In this document: positions 20,994 through 29,932 of the stretch, one piece after another | Layout of the letters: each line of letters starts with the position of its first letter | How positions within the stretch are numbered: position 1 is the stretch's first letter | Origin: Paracoccus thiocyanatus | GTDB taxonomy: Bacteria; Pseudomonadota; Alphaproteobacteria; Rhodobacterales; Rhodobacteraceae | DNA: 64,000 nucleotides | NCBI RefSeq assembly: GCF_900156255.1 | Contig: NZ_FTMK01000018.1 | Span: 1-64,000, forward strand | Direction of reading: 5' to 3' | Position numbers and translations under genes: made by a program | Notes under the pieces: generated by a model | The model's database searches: none | What the model was told of the DNA's origin: nothing | Seen by the model: the letters and a program-made list of their open reading frames with translations, nothing else

Positions 20994-21596
20994 TCAAATC
21001 ACCCCGCGCCGCGCCAGTTCCCGGCCCAGCGCCTCGGCGCCGGTAAAGTGAATCCCGTCCATGCCCAGCGCGCGGGCGCCCTCGACATTGGCCAGGACGT
21101 CGTCGATGAAGATGCAATCCTGGGGCCGCAGCCCGTTGCGGTCCATCAGCCGGCGATAGATCGCGGGCTCGGGCTTCAGCGCGCCGACCTGGCCCGAAAC
21201 CAGGATGTCGGCGAACAGCCCGCCCAGCCGGGGATGCACGTCAAGCGCATGGGGCCAGGTTTCGGCCGCCCAGTTGGTCAGCGCATATAGCGGCACCCCG
21301 CGGGCCAGCAGCGCCTCGGCCAAGGCCCAGGTGCCGGGGACGGTCTTTTCGATGGTGACGGGAAAGGCCGCCAGATAGCCGGCCAGGTGCCGCGCCTCGT
21401 CGCCATGTTCGGCGCGGGCGGCGGCCAGCCCCTCGGCAAAGCTGCGCCCGCCGTCCTGCATCCGGTTCCAGCCGGGAAAGTCGATGCGGGCCAACCAGGC
21501 CTCGGCCTTGGCCCGGCTGGTGAACACATCCGCAAAGGCCAGCGCCGGATCCCAGTCGATCAGCACCCCGCCCAGGTCGAAGATCACGCTTTTCAT
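20994..21596 (-). CDS. HAD-family phosphatase
   Basis: A 200-residue HAD hydrolase of the YihX/haloacid-dehalogenase-like subgroup. Motif I is FDLGGVLIDWD, with the two Asp residues that form the phosphoenzyme; motif II is YALTNWAAE; the Lys is in GALKPEPAIYR; and the final acidic motif is IFIDDVLANV. It probably hydrolyses a small phosphate ester in the cytoplasm; the substrate is not readable. The start at 21596 is the first that keeps motif I close to the N terminus. Confidence 0.9.
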   Translation of the reverse strand: MKSVIFDLGGVLIDWDPALAFADVFTSRAKAEAWLARIDFPGWNRMQDGGRSFAEGLAAARAEHGDEARHLAGYLAAFPVTIEKTVPGTWALAEALLARGVPLYALTNWAAETWPHALDVHPRLGGLFADILVSGQVGALKPEPAIYRRLMDRNGLRPQDCIFIDDVLANVEGARALGMDGIHFTGAEALGRELARRGVI

Positions 21597-21729
21597 CGCA
21601 CCCTTCCGTTTTCGCCGGCCCCAGATCGGCCGGAACCGCGGGCGCTGTAAAGCCCGAAATGCCGCAGCCTGCACCCGGCCCTTGCCAAGTCCACCGCCAG
21701 GGCCTAGGGTTCCGCGAAAGACTCATACA

Positions 21730-21812
21730 CTTGGGGAGCCCCGCAACGGGGCTGAGAGGTGCCAGGCACCGACCCATCGAACCTGATCCGGGTCATGCCG
21801 GCGTAGGGAAGG
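21730..21812 (+). promoter_or_regulatory. TPP riboswitch upstream of the thi operon
   Basis: The THI element is visible as GGGGCTGAGAGG near 21749-21760 and ACCTGATCCGGGTCATGCC with GCGTAGGGAA near 21781-21810. These are the two conserved TPP aptamer halves (pyrimidine and pyrophosphate sensors). It lies about 80 nt before the thiD ATG, so thiamine pyrophosphate should repress the downstream operon. No clear terminator follows, which favours control of translation initiation. Confidence 0.93.
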
Positions 21813-21892
21813 GTAGAGTGAAGCGGCCCCGAATGCCTTGGCCGCCCGCAATCCCCCCGCGCCACCATGCCCGGCCGAAAGAAAGGCGGGCC

Positions 21893-22720
21893 ATGTCGGG
21901 ATTGCAGCCCCATCCCATCGCACTGACCATTGCCGGCTCGGACAGCGGCGGCGGCGCCGGCATCCAGGCCGATTTGAAAGCGTTCTCGGCGCTGGGCGTC
22001 TATGGCGCCTCGGTCATCACCGCGATCACCGCGCAGAACACCCGCACCGTCGCCGCGGTCGAGGCGGTCAGCCCGGCCATGGTCGCGGCCCAGCTCGACG
22101 CGGTCTTCGGCGACCTGGACGTGCGCGCGGTCAAGATCGGCATGGTCGGCGGCGTGGATGCGATCACGGTGGTCGCCGACCGGCTGGCCGCGCTGTTGGC
22201 CGACAACCCGGTCCCGGTGGTGCTGGACCCGGTGATGGTGGCGAAATCCGGCGGCGCGCTGTTGCCCGACGATGCCGTCGCAGCCCTGCGCGAAAGGCTG
22301 ATCCCGCTGGCGACCGTGCTGACCCCGAACTTGCCCGAGGCCGCGCGGCTGCTGGGCCGCGACCCCGCCGCGACCCCCGAAAAGATGCAGGCGCAGGGCC
22401 AGGCGCTGCGCGCGCTCGGCGCCGCCCATGTGCTGATGAAGGGCGGCCATGGCGCGGGCGACGATTGCACCGACCTGCTGATCGGGCCCGAGCCGCTGGT
22501 CCTGACCGCCCCGCGCCAGCACACCCGCAACACCCATGGCACCGGCTGCTCGCTGTCCTCGGCCATCGCGGCGGGGCTGGCGCAGGGCATGACGGTGCCC
22601 CATGCCGTGACCCGCGCGCATGGCTGGCTGCAAGCCGCCATCGCCCGCGCCGACGAATTGTCGGTCGGGCTGGGCCATGGCCCGGTCCATCACTTCCACG
22701 AATATTGGAGCCAGGCATGA
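21893..22720 (+). CDS. thiD: hydroxymethylpyrimidine/phosphomethylpyrimidine kinase
   Basis: ThiD phosphorylates HMP and HMP-P to HMP-PP in thiamine synthesis. The 275-residue ribokinase-fold protein shows TIAGSDSGGGAGIQADLK near the N terminus and the catalytic HGTGCSLSSAIAAGLA near the C terminus. It is the first gene after the TPP riboswitch, and its stop overlaps the thiO ATG by 4 bp. The ATG at 21893 follows AAAGGCGGG. Confidence 0.96.
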   Translation: MSGLQPHPIALTIAGSDSGGGAGIQADLKAFSALGVYGASVITAITAQNTRTVAAVEAVSPAMVAAQLDAVFGDLDVRAVKIGMVGGVDAITVVADRLAALLADNPVPVVLDPVMVAKSGGALLPDDAVAALRERLIPLATVLTPNLPEAARLLGRDPAATPEKMQAQGQALRALGAAHVLMKGGHGAGDDCTDLLIGPEPLVLTAPRQHTRNTHGTGCSLSSAIAAGLAQGMTVPHAVTRAHGWLQAAIARADELSVGLGHGPVHHFHEYWSQA

Positions 22721-23694
22721 GCCAGATCACCATCCTGGGCGCCGGGGTCATGGGGCTTTGCATCGCCACCGAACTGGCGGCCCGCGGCGTGCTGCCGCGC
22801 ATCATCGACCCGGCCGGCAAGCCCGGATCGCAGGCGTGCAGTTGGCGCGCCGGCGGCATGCTGGCGCCTTATTGCGAGGCCGAAAGCGCCGAGCCGGCGG
22901 TGCTGCGCCTGGGCCTGGATGCTGCCGACTGGTGGCAGGCGAACGGGGCCGAGGTCATCCGCCGCGGCACGCTGGTGCTAGCGCCCTCGCGCGACCGGGC
23001 GGAACTGGACCGCTTCGCCCGCCTGACCCAGGCGCATCAGCCGGTGAACGGCGACGAAATCGCGGCGCTGGAGCCGGAACTCTCTGGCCGCTTCCCGCGC
23101 GGGCTGCATTTCGCGACCGAGGCGCATCTGAACCCCCGCGCCGCCCTGCTGGCGCTGCGCGACCGGCTGGGGGAACGCGGCATCCAGATCGAAACCGAGG
23201 GGACGCCCACCGGCCTGGTGGTGGATGCGCGCGGCCTGGCGGCCAAGGACGAACTGGCCGACCTGCGCGGGGTGCGCGGCGAAATGCTGGTGATCCGCTG
23301 CCCGGAAGTGACGCTGACCCGCACCATCCGCCTGCTGCATCCGCGCATCCCGCTTTATGTCGTGCCGCGCGGCGATGGCGTCTACATGATCGGCGCCACC
23401 ATGCTGGAGACGGGCGGCAAGTATCGCGTCACCGCCCGTTCGGCGGTCGAGATGCTGTCGGCCGCCTATGCGCTGCATCCCGGCTTTGCCGAGGCCGAGA
23501 TCCTTGAGCTTGGCTCGGACGCGCGGCCCGCCTTTCCCGACAACCTGCCCCGCCTGCGTCGGCGCGGCGGCACGCTTTACGCAAACGGCCTTTACCGCCA
23601 CGGCTATCTTCTGGCCCCCGCCGTGGCCCGCATGGCCGCCGATTACCTTGTCGAGGGCCGGAAACCGGAGTTCATGGATGAAGATCACCCTTAA
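22717..23694 (+). CDS. thiO: glycine oxidase ThiO
   Basis: A 325-residue FAD-dependent amine oxidase with the N-terminal Rossmann motif GAGVMGLCIATELAARG and C-terminal DAAO-like segments (YANGLYRHGYLLAPAVA). ThiO oxidises glycine to iminoglycine, which is used by ThiG to build the thiazole. It is tightly packed between thiD (ATGA overlap) and thiS (17-bp overlap). Confidence 0.94.
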   Translation: MSQITILGAGVMGLCIATELAARGVLPRIIDPAGKPGSQACSWRAGGMLAPYCEAESAEPAVLRLGLDAADWWQANGAEVIRRGTLVLAPSRDRAELDRFARLTQAHQPVNGDEIAALEPELSGRFPRGLHFATEAHLNPRAALLALRDRLGERGIQIETEGTPTGLVVDARGLAAKDELADLRGVRGEMLVIRCPEVTLTRTIRLLHPRIPLYVVPRGDGVYMIGATMLETGGKYRVTARSAVEMLSAAYALHPGFAEAEILELGSDARPAFPDNLPRLRRRGGTLYANGLYRHGYLLAPAVARMAADYLVEGRKPEFMDEDHP

Positions 23695-23875
23695 CGGAGA
23701 AATGCGCGACCTGACCGGCCCGACCGTGCAGGACGCGCTGGTCCAGGCCGGGCTGGGCGCGGCCAAGGTGGCGACGGCGCTGAACGGCGCCTTCCTGCCG
23801 GCCGCGGCGCGGGCGGAAACCACGCTCAAGGATGGCGACGCGCTGGAAGTCGTGGCGCCGATGCAGGGGGGCTAG
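23678..23875 (+). CDS. thiS: sulfur carrier protein ThiS
   Basis: A 65-residue beta-grasp, ubiquitin-like sulfur carrier ending in the required Gly-Gly. After adenylation by ThiF its C-terminal thiocarboxylate donates sulfur to ThiG. The start ATG at 23678 lies inside the end of thiO, in another frame. Confidence 0.95.
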   Translation: MKITLNGEMRDLTGPTVQDALVQAGLGAAKVATALNGAFLPAAARAETTLKDGDALEVVAPMQGG

Positions 23876-23876
23876 G

Positions 23877-24641
23877 ATGCCGGTCTTTTACGGAACCGCG
23901 GTCGAAAGCCCGCTGATGCTGGGGACGGCGCAATACCCCTCGCCCGCGATCATGGCGCAGGCGTTCCGCGCCTCGCGCGCCGGCATCGCCACCGTCAGCC
24001 TGCGCCGCGAAGGCGGCGCCGGGCAGGATTTCCATAACCTCATCAAGGACCTGGGCGTCCCGGTCCTGCCCAATACCGCCGGCTGCCATTCGGTGCGCGA
24101 GGCGGTGACGACCGCGCAGATGGCGCGCGAGCTGTTCGAGACGCCCTGGATCAAGCTGGAGGTGATCCGCGACGACGACACGCTGTGCCCCGACGTGATC
24201 GCCCTGGTCGAGGCGGCGCGGCTGCTGTCCGACGACGGCTTCCAGGTCTTTCCCTATTGCACCGAAGACCTGTCGGTCTGCGGCCGGCTCTTGGACGCGG
24301 GCTGCCAGGTGTTGATGCCGTGGGGCGCGCCCATCGGCTCGGGCCGGGGGCTGAACAACCCTTACGGCTTGCGCAGCCTGCGGGCGCATTTCCCCGACGT
24401 GCCGCTGGTCGTGGATGCCGGCATCGGCCTGCCCAGCCACGCGGCCCAGGCGATGGAGCTGGGCTATGACGCCGTGCTGCTGAACACCGCCGTCGCCAAG
24501 GCCGGCGACCCGGTGGCCATGGCCCGCGCCATGGCCCTGGCGATCGAGGCGGGGCAGTTGGCGCGTCGTGCCGGCGCGATCGAGCCGCGCGACATGGCCG
24601 CGCCTTCGACACCGCTGTTCGGCATGGCGGTGCTGGGATGA
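23877..24641 (+). CDS. thiG: thiazole synthase
   Basis: ThiG condenses 1-deoxyxylulose 5-phosphate, iminoglycine and ThiS-thiocarboxylate into thiazole phosphate. The 254-residue TIM-barrel protein carries the Schiff-base lysine Lys93 in WIKLEVI and C-terminal phosphate-binding GAPIGSGRG and VDAGIG. Its ATG lies 1 bp after the thiS stop. Confidence 0.96.
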   Translation: MPVFYGTAVESPLMLGTAQYPSPAIMAQAFRASRAGIATVSLRREGGAGQDFHNLIKDLGVPVLPNTAGCHSVREAVTTAQMARELFETPWIKLEVIRDDDTLCPDVIALVEAARLLSDDGFQVFPYCTEDLSVCGRLLDAGCQVLMPWGAPIGSGRGLNNPYGLRSLRAHFPDVPLVVDAGIGLPSHAAQAMELGYDAVLLNTAVAKAGDPVAMARAMALAIEAGQLARRAGAIEPRDMAAPSTPLFGMAVLG

Positions 24642-24652
24642 AGGGAAACGGA

Positions 24653-25249
24653 ATGAGATTGCCGCGCTTTTACCCGATCTTCGACAGCAGCGACTGGCTG
24701 CGCCGCGCCCTGCCCCTGGGGGTGAAGCTGGTGCAGATCCGCATCAAGGACCAGCCGCCCGCCCCGCTGATGGGCGAATTGGCGCTGTGCCAGGAACTGT
24801 GCCGCGACCATGGCGCTACGCTGGTCGTCAACGACCATTGGCGCGAGGCCATCGACCTGGGCTGCGACTTCCTGCACCTGGGGCAAGAGGACCTGGACAC
24901 GGCCGACATCGCCGCGATCCGCAAGGCCGGGCTGCGGCTGGGCATCTCGACCCATGACCATGCCGAACTGGACCGGGCGCTGGCGCTTGGGCCCGATTAC
25001 GTGGCGCTGGGGCCGGTCTGGCCGACGATCCTGAAAAAGATGAAATGGGAACGACAGGGGCTGGACCGGGTCCGCGAATGGCGCCGGCTGGTCGGCGCGA
25101 CGCCCTTAGTCGCCATCGGCGGCGTGACCCCGGACCGCGCGCTGGAAGCATTCGCCGCCGGGGCCGACGTGGCCGCGGCCGTGACCGACATCACCCTGAA
25201 CCCCGACCCCGAAGGCCGCATCCGCGAATGGCTGCGGGTGACGACATGA
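24653..25249 (+). CDS. thiE: thiamine phosphate synthase
   Basis: ThiE joins HMP-PP and thiazole phosphate to thiamine monophosphate. The 198-residue product has the TIM-barrel pattern with QIRIKDQP, VNDHW, HLGQEDL and the C-terminal AIGGVTPDRALEAFAAGADVAAA. The start at 24653 follows AAGGGAAA; an earlier ATG at 24638 that overlaps the thiG stop would add five residues and cannot be excluded. Confidence 0.94.
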   Translation: MRLPRFYPIFDSSDWLRRALPLGVKLVQIRIKDQPPAPLMGELALCQELCRDHGATLVVNDHWREAIDLGCDFLHLGQEDLDTADIAAIRKAGLRLGISTHDHAELDRALALGPDYVALGPVWPTILKKMKWERQGLDRVREWRRLVGATPLVAIGGVTPDRALEAFAAGADVAAAVTDITLNPDPEGRIREWLRVTT

Positions 25250-26205
25250 ACCGCTATGCTCGCCAGATGGTCCTGCCGGAAATCGGCACCCAGGGCCAGG
25301 ACCGCATCGGTGCCGCCCATGCGCTGGTCGTGGGCGCGGGCGCGCTTGGCGTGCCGGTGCTGCAATACCTGGCCGGCAGCGGCATCGGCCGCATCACCCT
25401 GATCGACCCCGACACGGTCGAGGAAACCAACCTGCACCGCCAGCCGCTTTATCGCATGACCGACCTGGGCCAGCCCAAGGTGCAGGCGGCGGCGCAGGCC
25501 CTGGCCGCGCTGAACCCCGCCGTCCGGGTCGAGACGCTGGCGGACCGCCTGACGCCCCGGAACGCCCCGGCCCTGGTCGCGGCGGCGGATGTGGTGCTGG
25601 ACTGCGCCGACAGTTATGCCGCCAGCTACACCCTGTCGGATGCCTGCCTGGCCGTGGGCAAGCCGCTGATCTCGGCCTCGGCGCTGGGGCTTTCGGGCTA
25701 TGTCGGGGGCTTTTGCGGGGGCGCCCCCAGCCTGCGCGCAATGTTCCCCGACCCGCCCGACAGCGGCCAGACCTGCGCCACCGCCGGCGTGCTGGGCCCG
25801 GTGGTGGGCATGCTCGGCTGCATCCAGGCGCAGATGGCGCTGCGGCTGATCCTGGGCCTGGCCCCATCGCCCCTGGGCGAATTCACCCGCTTCGACCATG
25901 GCCGCTTCACCCAGTTCCGCTTCGACGCCGCGCCCGAAGCCAATGGCCCCCGCTTTGTCGCCGCCCAGGACATCCGCCCCGCCGACCTGGTCATCGACCT
26001 GCGCCCGCAGGACGAAGCACCGCTGAAAGCCACCCCCGACGCGCTGCGCCTGCCCGATTACGGCGCGACCGGCCCCCTGCCCCCGCCCGGCGGCCGCGTG
26101 GTGCTGGCCTGCCGCTCCGGCCTGCGCTCATGGCGCGCCGCCGACGCCCTTGCCCAGCGCTGGGACGGCGAAATCACCCTGCTTGCCCTAGGAGATAACG
26201 ATTGA
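25246..26205 (+). CDS. thiF: ThiF/MoeB-type adenylyltransferase with C-terminal rhodanese-like domain
   Basis: A 319-residue E1-like enzyme that adenylates the ThiS C terminus. It shows the nucleotide-binding motif VGAGALGVPVLQYLAGSGIG, the arginine/Asp segment RQPLYRMTDLGQPK, DCADSY, and the cysteine of TCATAGVLGP. The C-terminal part (about 225-319) looks like a rhodanese domain with CRSGLRSWRAAD. The two CXXC pairs that bind structural zinc in typical ThiF/MoeB proteins are not visible. It overlaps thiE at its start and thiY at its end. Confidence 0.9.
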   Translation: MNRYARQMVLPEIGTQGQDRIGAAHALVVGAGALGVPVLQYLAGSGIGRITLIDPDTVEETNLHRQPLYRMTDLGQPKVQAAAQALAALNPAVRVETLADRLTPRNAPALVAAADVVLDCADSYAASYTLSDACLAVGKPLISASALGLSGYVGGFCGGAPSLRAMFPDPPDSGQTCATAGVLGPVVGMLGCIQAQMALRLILGLAPSPLGEFTRFDHGRFTQFRFDAAPEANGPRFVAAQDIRPADLVIDLRPQDEAPLKATPDALRLPDYGATGPLPPPGGRVVLACRSGLRSWRAADALAQRWDGEITLLALGDND

Positions 26206-27146
26206 TGAAACATGTTGCCCTGGCCGCCGCCCTTGCCGTCCTGGCCCAGCCCGCGCTGGCTCAGGACAAGGTCACGCTGATCCTGGACTGGTTCGTGAAC
26301 CCCGACCACGGCCCGATCATCGTCGCCCAGGAAAAAGGCTTCTTCGCCGACGAAGGCCTGGAGGTCGAGGTCGTCGCCCCCGCCGACCCCGCCGACCCGC
26401 CCAAGCTGGTCGCCGCCGGCCGGGCCGATTACGCCATCAGCTACCAGCCGCAACTGCACCTGCAAGTGCATGAAGGACTGCCGCTGAAACGCATCGGCAC
26501 CCTGGTCGCAACGCCCCTGAACTGCCTGATGGTCAAGGCCGACGGCCCGGTGCAGGACATCGCCGACCTCAAGGGCAGGAAGATCGGCTACTCCGTCTCG
26601 GGCGTGGAAGAGGCGCTGGTCGGCCGGATCCTCGACACCGCCGGCCTGACCATGGACGATGTCGAGATGGTGAACGTGAACTGGTCGCTTGCGCCGGCGC
26701 TGATCGCCGGCCAGGTCGATGCCACCATCGGCGCCTATCGCAATTTCGAACTGACCCAGATGCGGCTGGAAGGCGCCGAGGGCCGCTGTTTCTTCGTCGA
26801 GGAACAGGGCGTGCCGACCTATGACGAGCTGATCTTCGTCGCCAACCCGGCCAACCTGGACACGGACCAGGCCCGCCGCCTGCTCAGCGCGGTCGAACGC
26901 GGCGCGCAATACATGGTCAACCACCCCGACGAGGCTTGGAAGCTGTTCTCGGCCACCGCGCCCGACCTGCGCGACGAACTGAACGCCCAGGCGTGGAAGG
27001 ACACGCTGCCGCGCTTTTCGCAATCGCCGGCGGCGCTAGACCAGGGCCGCTATGCGCGGTTCGAAACCTTCCTGCACCAAGCCGGGCTGGTGGACGCCGT
27101 GCTGCCGGTCTCGGACCTGGCGCTGGACGTGGGGGCGGCGCAATGA
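26205..27146 (+). CDS. thiY: HMP-type ABC transporter substrate-binding protein (ThiY/NMT1 family)
   Basis: A 313-residue NMT1/ThiY-like periplasmic protein with a short Sec signal (cleavage after about residue 20, ALAQ) and the typical opening VTLILDWFVNPDHGP followed by QEKGFF. ThiY binds formylaminopyrimidine or a related HMP precursor for salvage. ATG at 26205 (AGGAG upstream) is preferred to the TTG three bases earlier. It is followed immediately by tenA, which supplies the hydrolase for such precursors. Confidence 0.92.
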   Translation: MKHVALAAALAVLAQPALAQDKVTLILDWFVNPDHGPIIVAQEKGFFADEGLEVEVVAPADPADPPKLVAAGRADYAISYQPQLHLQVHEGLPLKRIGTLVATPLNCLMVKADGPVQDIADLKGRKIGYSVSGVEEALVGRILDTAGLTMDDVEMVNVNWSLAPALIAGQVDATIGAYRNFELTQMRLEGAEGRCFFVEEQGVPTYDELIFVANPANLDTDQARRLLSAVERGAQYMVNHPDEAWKLFSATAPDLRDELNAQAWKDTLPRFSQSPAALDQGRYARFETFLHQAGLVDAVLPVSDLALDVGAAQ

Positions 27147-27817
27147 ACCGCTACGGAGACGCTTTCGCAGCCCTGCGCGCCGAGGCCCAGCCGGATTGGG
27201 ACGCCTATACCCGCCACCCTTTCGTCGAAGGGCTGCGCGACGGCACGCTGCCGCATTCCGGCTTCCTGGCCTATCTGGTCCAGGACTACCTGTTCCTCAA
27301 GAACTTCTCGCGCGCCTGGGCGCTGGCGGTGGTCAAGGCCGGCGACCCTGACGAAATGCGCGCCTGTTCCGCCACGGTCCACACGCTTCTGGACCATGAA
27401 ATGGGCCTGCATGTCCAGACCTGCGCCCGCGCCGGCATGGATGCCAAGGCGCTGGCCGATACGCCAGAGGCAGTCACCAATATCGCCTATACCCGCTACG
27501 TGCTCGAAGCCGGCTATTCCGGCGATTTCCTGGACCTGCTGGCGGCCTTGATGCCCTGCGTGATCGGCTATGGCGAAATCGGCCTGCGCCTCCAGGCCGA
27601 GGCGGCGCCCGACACCCCCTATCGCGAATGGATCGACACCTATGCCGGGGCGGAGTACCAGGCGGCCTGCGCCTCGGCCGGCGCGCTTCTGGACAGCGCC
27701 ATCCGCAAGCGGCTGGGCGATGCACCGCGGGAAAGCCCGCGCTGGCCGGCGCTATCGCATCGTTTCGCCACCGCCACCCGGCTGGAGGCTGCGTTTTGGG
27801 ACCTGGGCCGGCCATGA
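27143..27817 (+). CDS. tenA: TenA-family aminopyrimidine aminohydrolase
   Basis: A 224-residue TenA (thiaminase II superfamily) protein. TenA turns aminomethyl pyrimidines from degraded thiamine into HMP. The family segments HPFVEGLRDGTLPHSGFLAYLVQDY and MPCVIGYGEIG are present; the Cys in MPCVIG is the expected nucleophile. It is encoded between the transporter's binding-protein and ATPase genes, overlapping both by 4 bp, which supports a coupled salvage route. Confidence 0.94.
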   Translation: MNRYGDAFAALRAEAQPDWDAYTRHPFVEGLRDGTLPHSGFLAYLVQDYLFLKNFSRAWALAVVKAGDPDEMRACSATVHTLLDHEMGLHVQTCARAGMDAKALADTPEAVTNIAYTRYVLEAGYSGDFLDLLAALMPCVIGYGEIGLRLQAEAAPDTPYREWIDTYAGAEYQAACASAGALLDSAIRKRLGDAPRESPRWPALSHRFATATRLEAAFWDLGRP

Positions 27818-28605
27818 CGGCGGCCGCCCGCGTCCGCGGCCGCGCCTGGGTCGGCGAAACGCCGCTTTTCGCGCCGGTCGACCTGGCGCTGACGCCCGGC
27901 GGCTGGACCTGCCTGCTCGGACCCTCGGGGGTGGGGAAATCGACCCTGCTGCGCCTGATCGCCGGGCTGGAAACCGGCGCGCGCTTCCAGGGCAAGGTGA
28001 CACGCGATCGCCCGGTCGCCCTGATGGCGCAGGATCCCGGCCTGATCCCCTGGCTCGACGTGACCGGCAACGTCACCTTGGGCGCGCGGCTGCGGGGCAC
28101 CTTGCGGGCTTCTTTCGTGCCCAAATATCCTGGGGGACGTGCGTCCGGCCCCGACCAGGGGCCGGACGCGCGGGGGGCAAAGCCCCCGGCCACCGCCGCA
28201 GCCCGCGCCGCCCATCTGATCCAGGCCGTGGGCCTGGCCGACCGCGCCCATCACCTGCCCGCCAACCTGTCCGGCGGCCAGCGCCAGCGCGTGGCCCTGG
28301 CCCGCACCCTGTTCGAGGATCGGCCGCTGGTGCTGCTGGACGAACCCTTTTCCGCGCTCGACGCGCGCACGCGGGCGCAGATGCAGGAACTGGCGGCGCG
28401 CCTGCTCGATACCCGCACGGTGCTTTTGGTCACGCATGATCCGGCCGAGGCCGCGCGGCTGGGCGACCGCATCCTGCTTTTGCGCGAGACCGGGCTGACC
28501 GAATGGCCCGCGCCCTCGCCGCGTCCCCAGGGCGGCGCCCGGCCCTATGACGCGCCCGAGGTCCTGGCGCTGCAAACCGAACTGATGCGGGGAATGATGG
28601 CATGA
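27814..28605 (+). CDS. thiZ: ThiZ-like ABC transporter ATPase containing a repeat-derived insert
   Basis: A 263-residue ATPase with Walker A GPSGVGKST (36-44), Q-loop Gln73 in MAQDPG, signature LSGGQ (152-156) and Walker B VLLLDEPF. It energises the ThiXYZ pyrimidine importer. Residues about 98-127 are not family-like: they are encoded by a palindromic repeat (28109-28192) that is open in this frame and adds Gly/Pro/Arg/Ala-rich sequence in the helical subdomain between Q-loop and signature. All catalytic motifs are intact, so the protein could still work. The start at 27814 overlaps the tenA stop. Confidence 0.88.
   Translation: MTAAARVRGRAWVGETPLFAPVDLALTPGGWTCLLGPSGVGKSTLLRLIAGLETGARFQGKVTRDRPVALMAQDPGLIPWLDVTGNVTLGARLRGTLRASFVPKYPGGRASGPDQGPDARGAKPPATAAARAAHLIQAVGLADRAHHLPANLSGGQRQRVALARTLFEDRPLVLLDEPFSALDARTRAQMQELAARLLDTRTVLLVTHDPAEAARLGDRILLLRETGLTEWPAPSPRPQGGARPYDAPEVLALQTELMRGMMA
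28109..28192 (+). repeat. dispersed palindromic repeat inserted in frame in thiZ
   Basis: The box CTTCTTTCGTGCCCAAATAT (28109-28128) matches the intergenic copies at 8.16 and 12.93 kb. It is followed by GGGGG, a perfect 12-bp hairpin (GCGTCCGGCCCC with GGGGCCGGACGC, 5-nt loop, 28141-28169) and a GGGGGC-AAA-GCCCCC hairpin ending about 28187. No stop is created in the thiZ frame. Confidence 0.85.
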
Positions 28606-29333
28606 AAACCGCCATGCTGCTGGTCGTCACCGTGCTGATGCTGTGGCAGGGCATTATCTGGCTGGGCGACATGCCGCCCTTTCTGCTGCCCTCGCCGGCC
28701 GCGGTGCTTGATGCGCTGTGGATCAACCGCGCCGAAATCGCCCGCCATGCCGGCTTCACCCTGGCCGAGGTGGCGCTGGGCTTCACCCTGGGCGCGACCC
28801 TGGGCGCGGCGCTGGCGGTGGCGATGGGGTTTTCGCAAAAGCTGACCGGAGTGCTGCGGCCGATCCTGACCTTCAGCCAGACCATCCCGGTCTTTGCCCT
28901 GGCGCCGATCCTGACGCTGTGGCTGGGCTTCGGCATGGCGCCCAAGATCGCCATGACGGTGCTGATCGTGTTCTTCCCGGTGGCCAGCGCCTTTCTGGAC
29001 GGGCTGATGCGCACGCCGCAGGCGGCGCTGGACCTGGCGCAGGTGATGGGCGCCGGCCGCGTCCGCATCATGCGCCACCTGCGCATCCCGGCGGCGCTGC
29101 CCGGACTGGCGACCGGGTTGCGGCTGGCGGCGGTCTATGCCCCGATCGGGGCGGTGATCGGCGAATGGGTCGGCGGCGCCCGCGGCCTGGGCGCGCTGAT
29201 GATCCATGCCAACGGAAGGATGAAGACCGACCTGGTCTTTGCCGCCCTGCTGGTGCTGTCGGTGTTGACGGTGATTTTCGCCAAGGCCGTCGCCATCGCG
29301 CTGCACCGGCTGCTCGGCCGCTATGGCGTCTAG
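28602..29333 (+). CDS. thiX: ThiX-like ABC transporter permease
   Basis: A 243-residue inner-membrane permease of the SsuC/TauC/ThiX type, with about six hydrophobic segments and the EAA-loop region around AQVMGAGRVRIMRHLRIPAALPGLATGL. It forms the pore of the pyrimidine importer with ThiZ and ThiY. The ATG overlaps the thiZ stop by 4 bp. Its stop overlaps the stop of the convergent mobA gene by 4 bp, ending the thi operon. Confidence 0.92.
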   Translation: MKTAMLLVVTVLMLWQGIIWLGDMPPFLLPSPAAVLDALWINRAEIARHAGFTLAEVALGFTLGATLGAALAVAMGFSQKLTGVLRPILTFSQTIPVFALAPILTLWLGFGMAPKIAMTVLIVFFPVASAFLDGLMRTPQAALDLAQVMGAGRVRIMRHLRIPAALPGLATGLRLAAVYAPIGAVIGEWVGGARGLGALMIHANGRMKTDLVFAALLVLSVLTVIFAKAVAIALHRLLGRYGV

Positions 29334-29932
29334 ACCAGGCGCGCGGCGCGGGCCAGGTCCTCGGGCGTGTTCAGGTTCAGGAATGGGTCCAGCGGCCGGC
29401 TGTCAAAGACCGCCCGTCCCGGATCATGCGCGGCCGCGAACTGGCCGACCCGGTGCAGCCCGGATTCCAGCGCCTCGCGCAGTTCCGGGGCCAGCGCCAC
29501 CGGCCACAGCGCGCAGGTCGGGTGGTCGCGCAGCCGCCCGCCGTCACCGGAACTGGCGGCGATGGCCATGCCGGAACGACCGCGCGCCTCGAACAGCCGA
29601 TGCACCAGGTCCTGGGGCAGGAACGGCGTGTCGACGCTGACGCTGACGACGCTGTCCGCCCCCTGATCCGCGGCCCATTCCATGCCGGCCAGCACCCCGG
29701 CCAGCGGCCCGGCAAAGCCCGCGATGCCGTCCGCGATCACCGGCAGCCCGTATTCCGCAAAGGCCCCCGGATCGCCATTGGCATTGATCGCCAGCCGCCC
29801 GCATTGCGGCGCCAGCCGGGCGATCACCCGCGCCAGCAAGGTTTCGCCCGCCAGCATCCGCAGCGCCTTGTTGCCGCCGCCCATGCGGCGCGACAGCCCC
29901 CCGGCCAGGATGACGGCGGGGGCCGCGCTCAT
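29330..29932 (-). CDS. mobA: molybdenum cofactor guanylyltransferase MobA
   Basis: MobA attaches GMP to Mo-molybdopterin to make the MGD cofactors needed by DMSO-reductase-family enzymes such as formate dehydrogenase. The 200-residue protein has the nucleotidyltransferase motif LAGGLSRRMGGGNKAL, a VSVDTPFL metal site and C-terminal FLNLNTPEDL. It is the last gene of the leftward accessory operon of the XoxF region (ATGA overlap with the gene before it). Confidence 0.95.
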   Translation of the reverse strand: MSAAPAVILAGGLSRRMGGGNKALRMLAGETLLARVIARLAPQCGRLAINANGDPGAFAEYGLPVIADGIAGFAGPLAGVLAGMEWAADQGADSVVSVSVDTPFLPQDLVHRLFEARGRSGMAIAASSGDGGRLRDHPTCALWPVALAPELREALESGLHRVGQFAAAHDPGRAVFDSRPLDPFLNLNTPEDLARAARLV

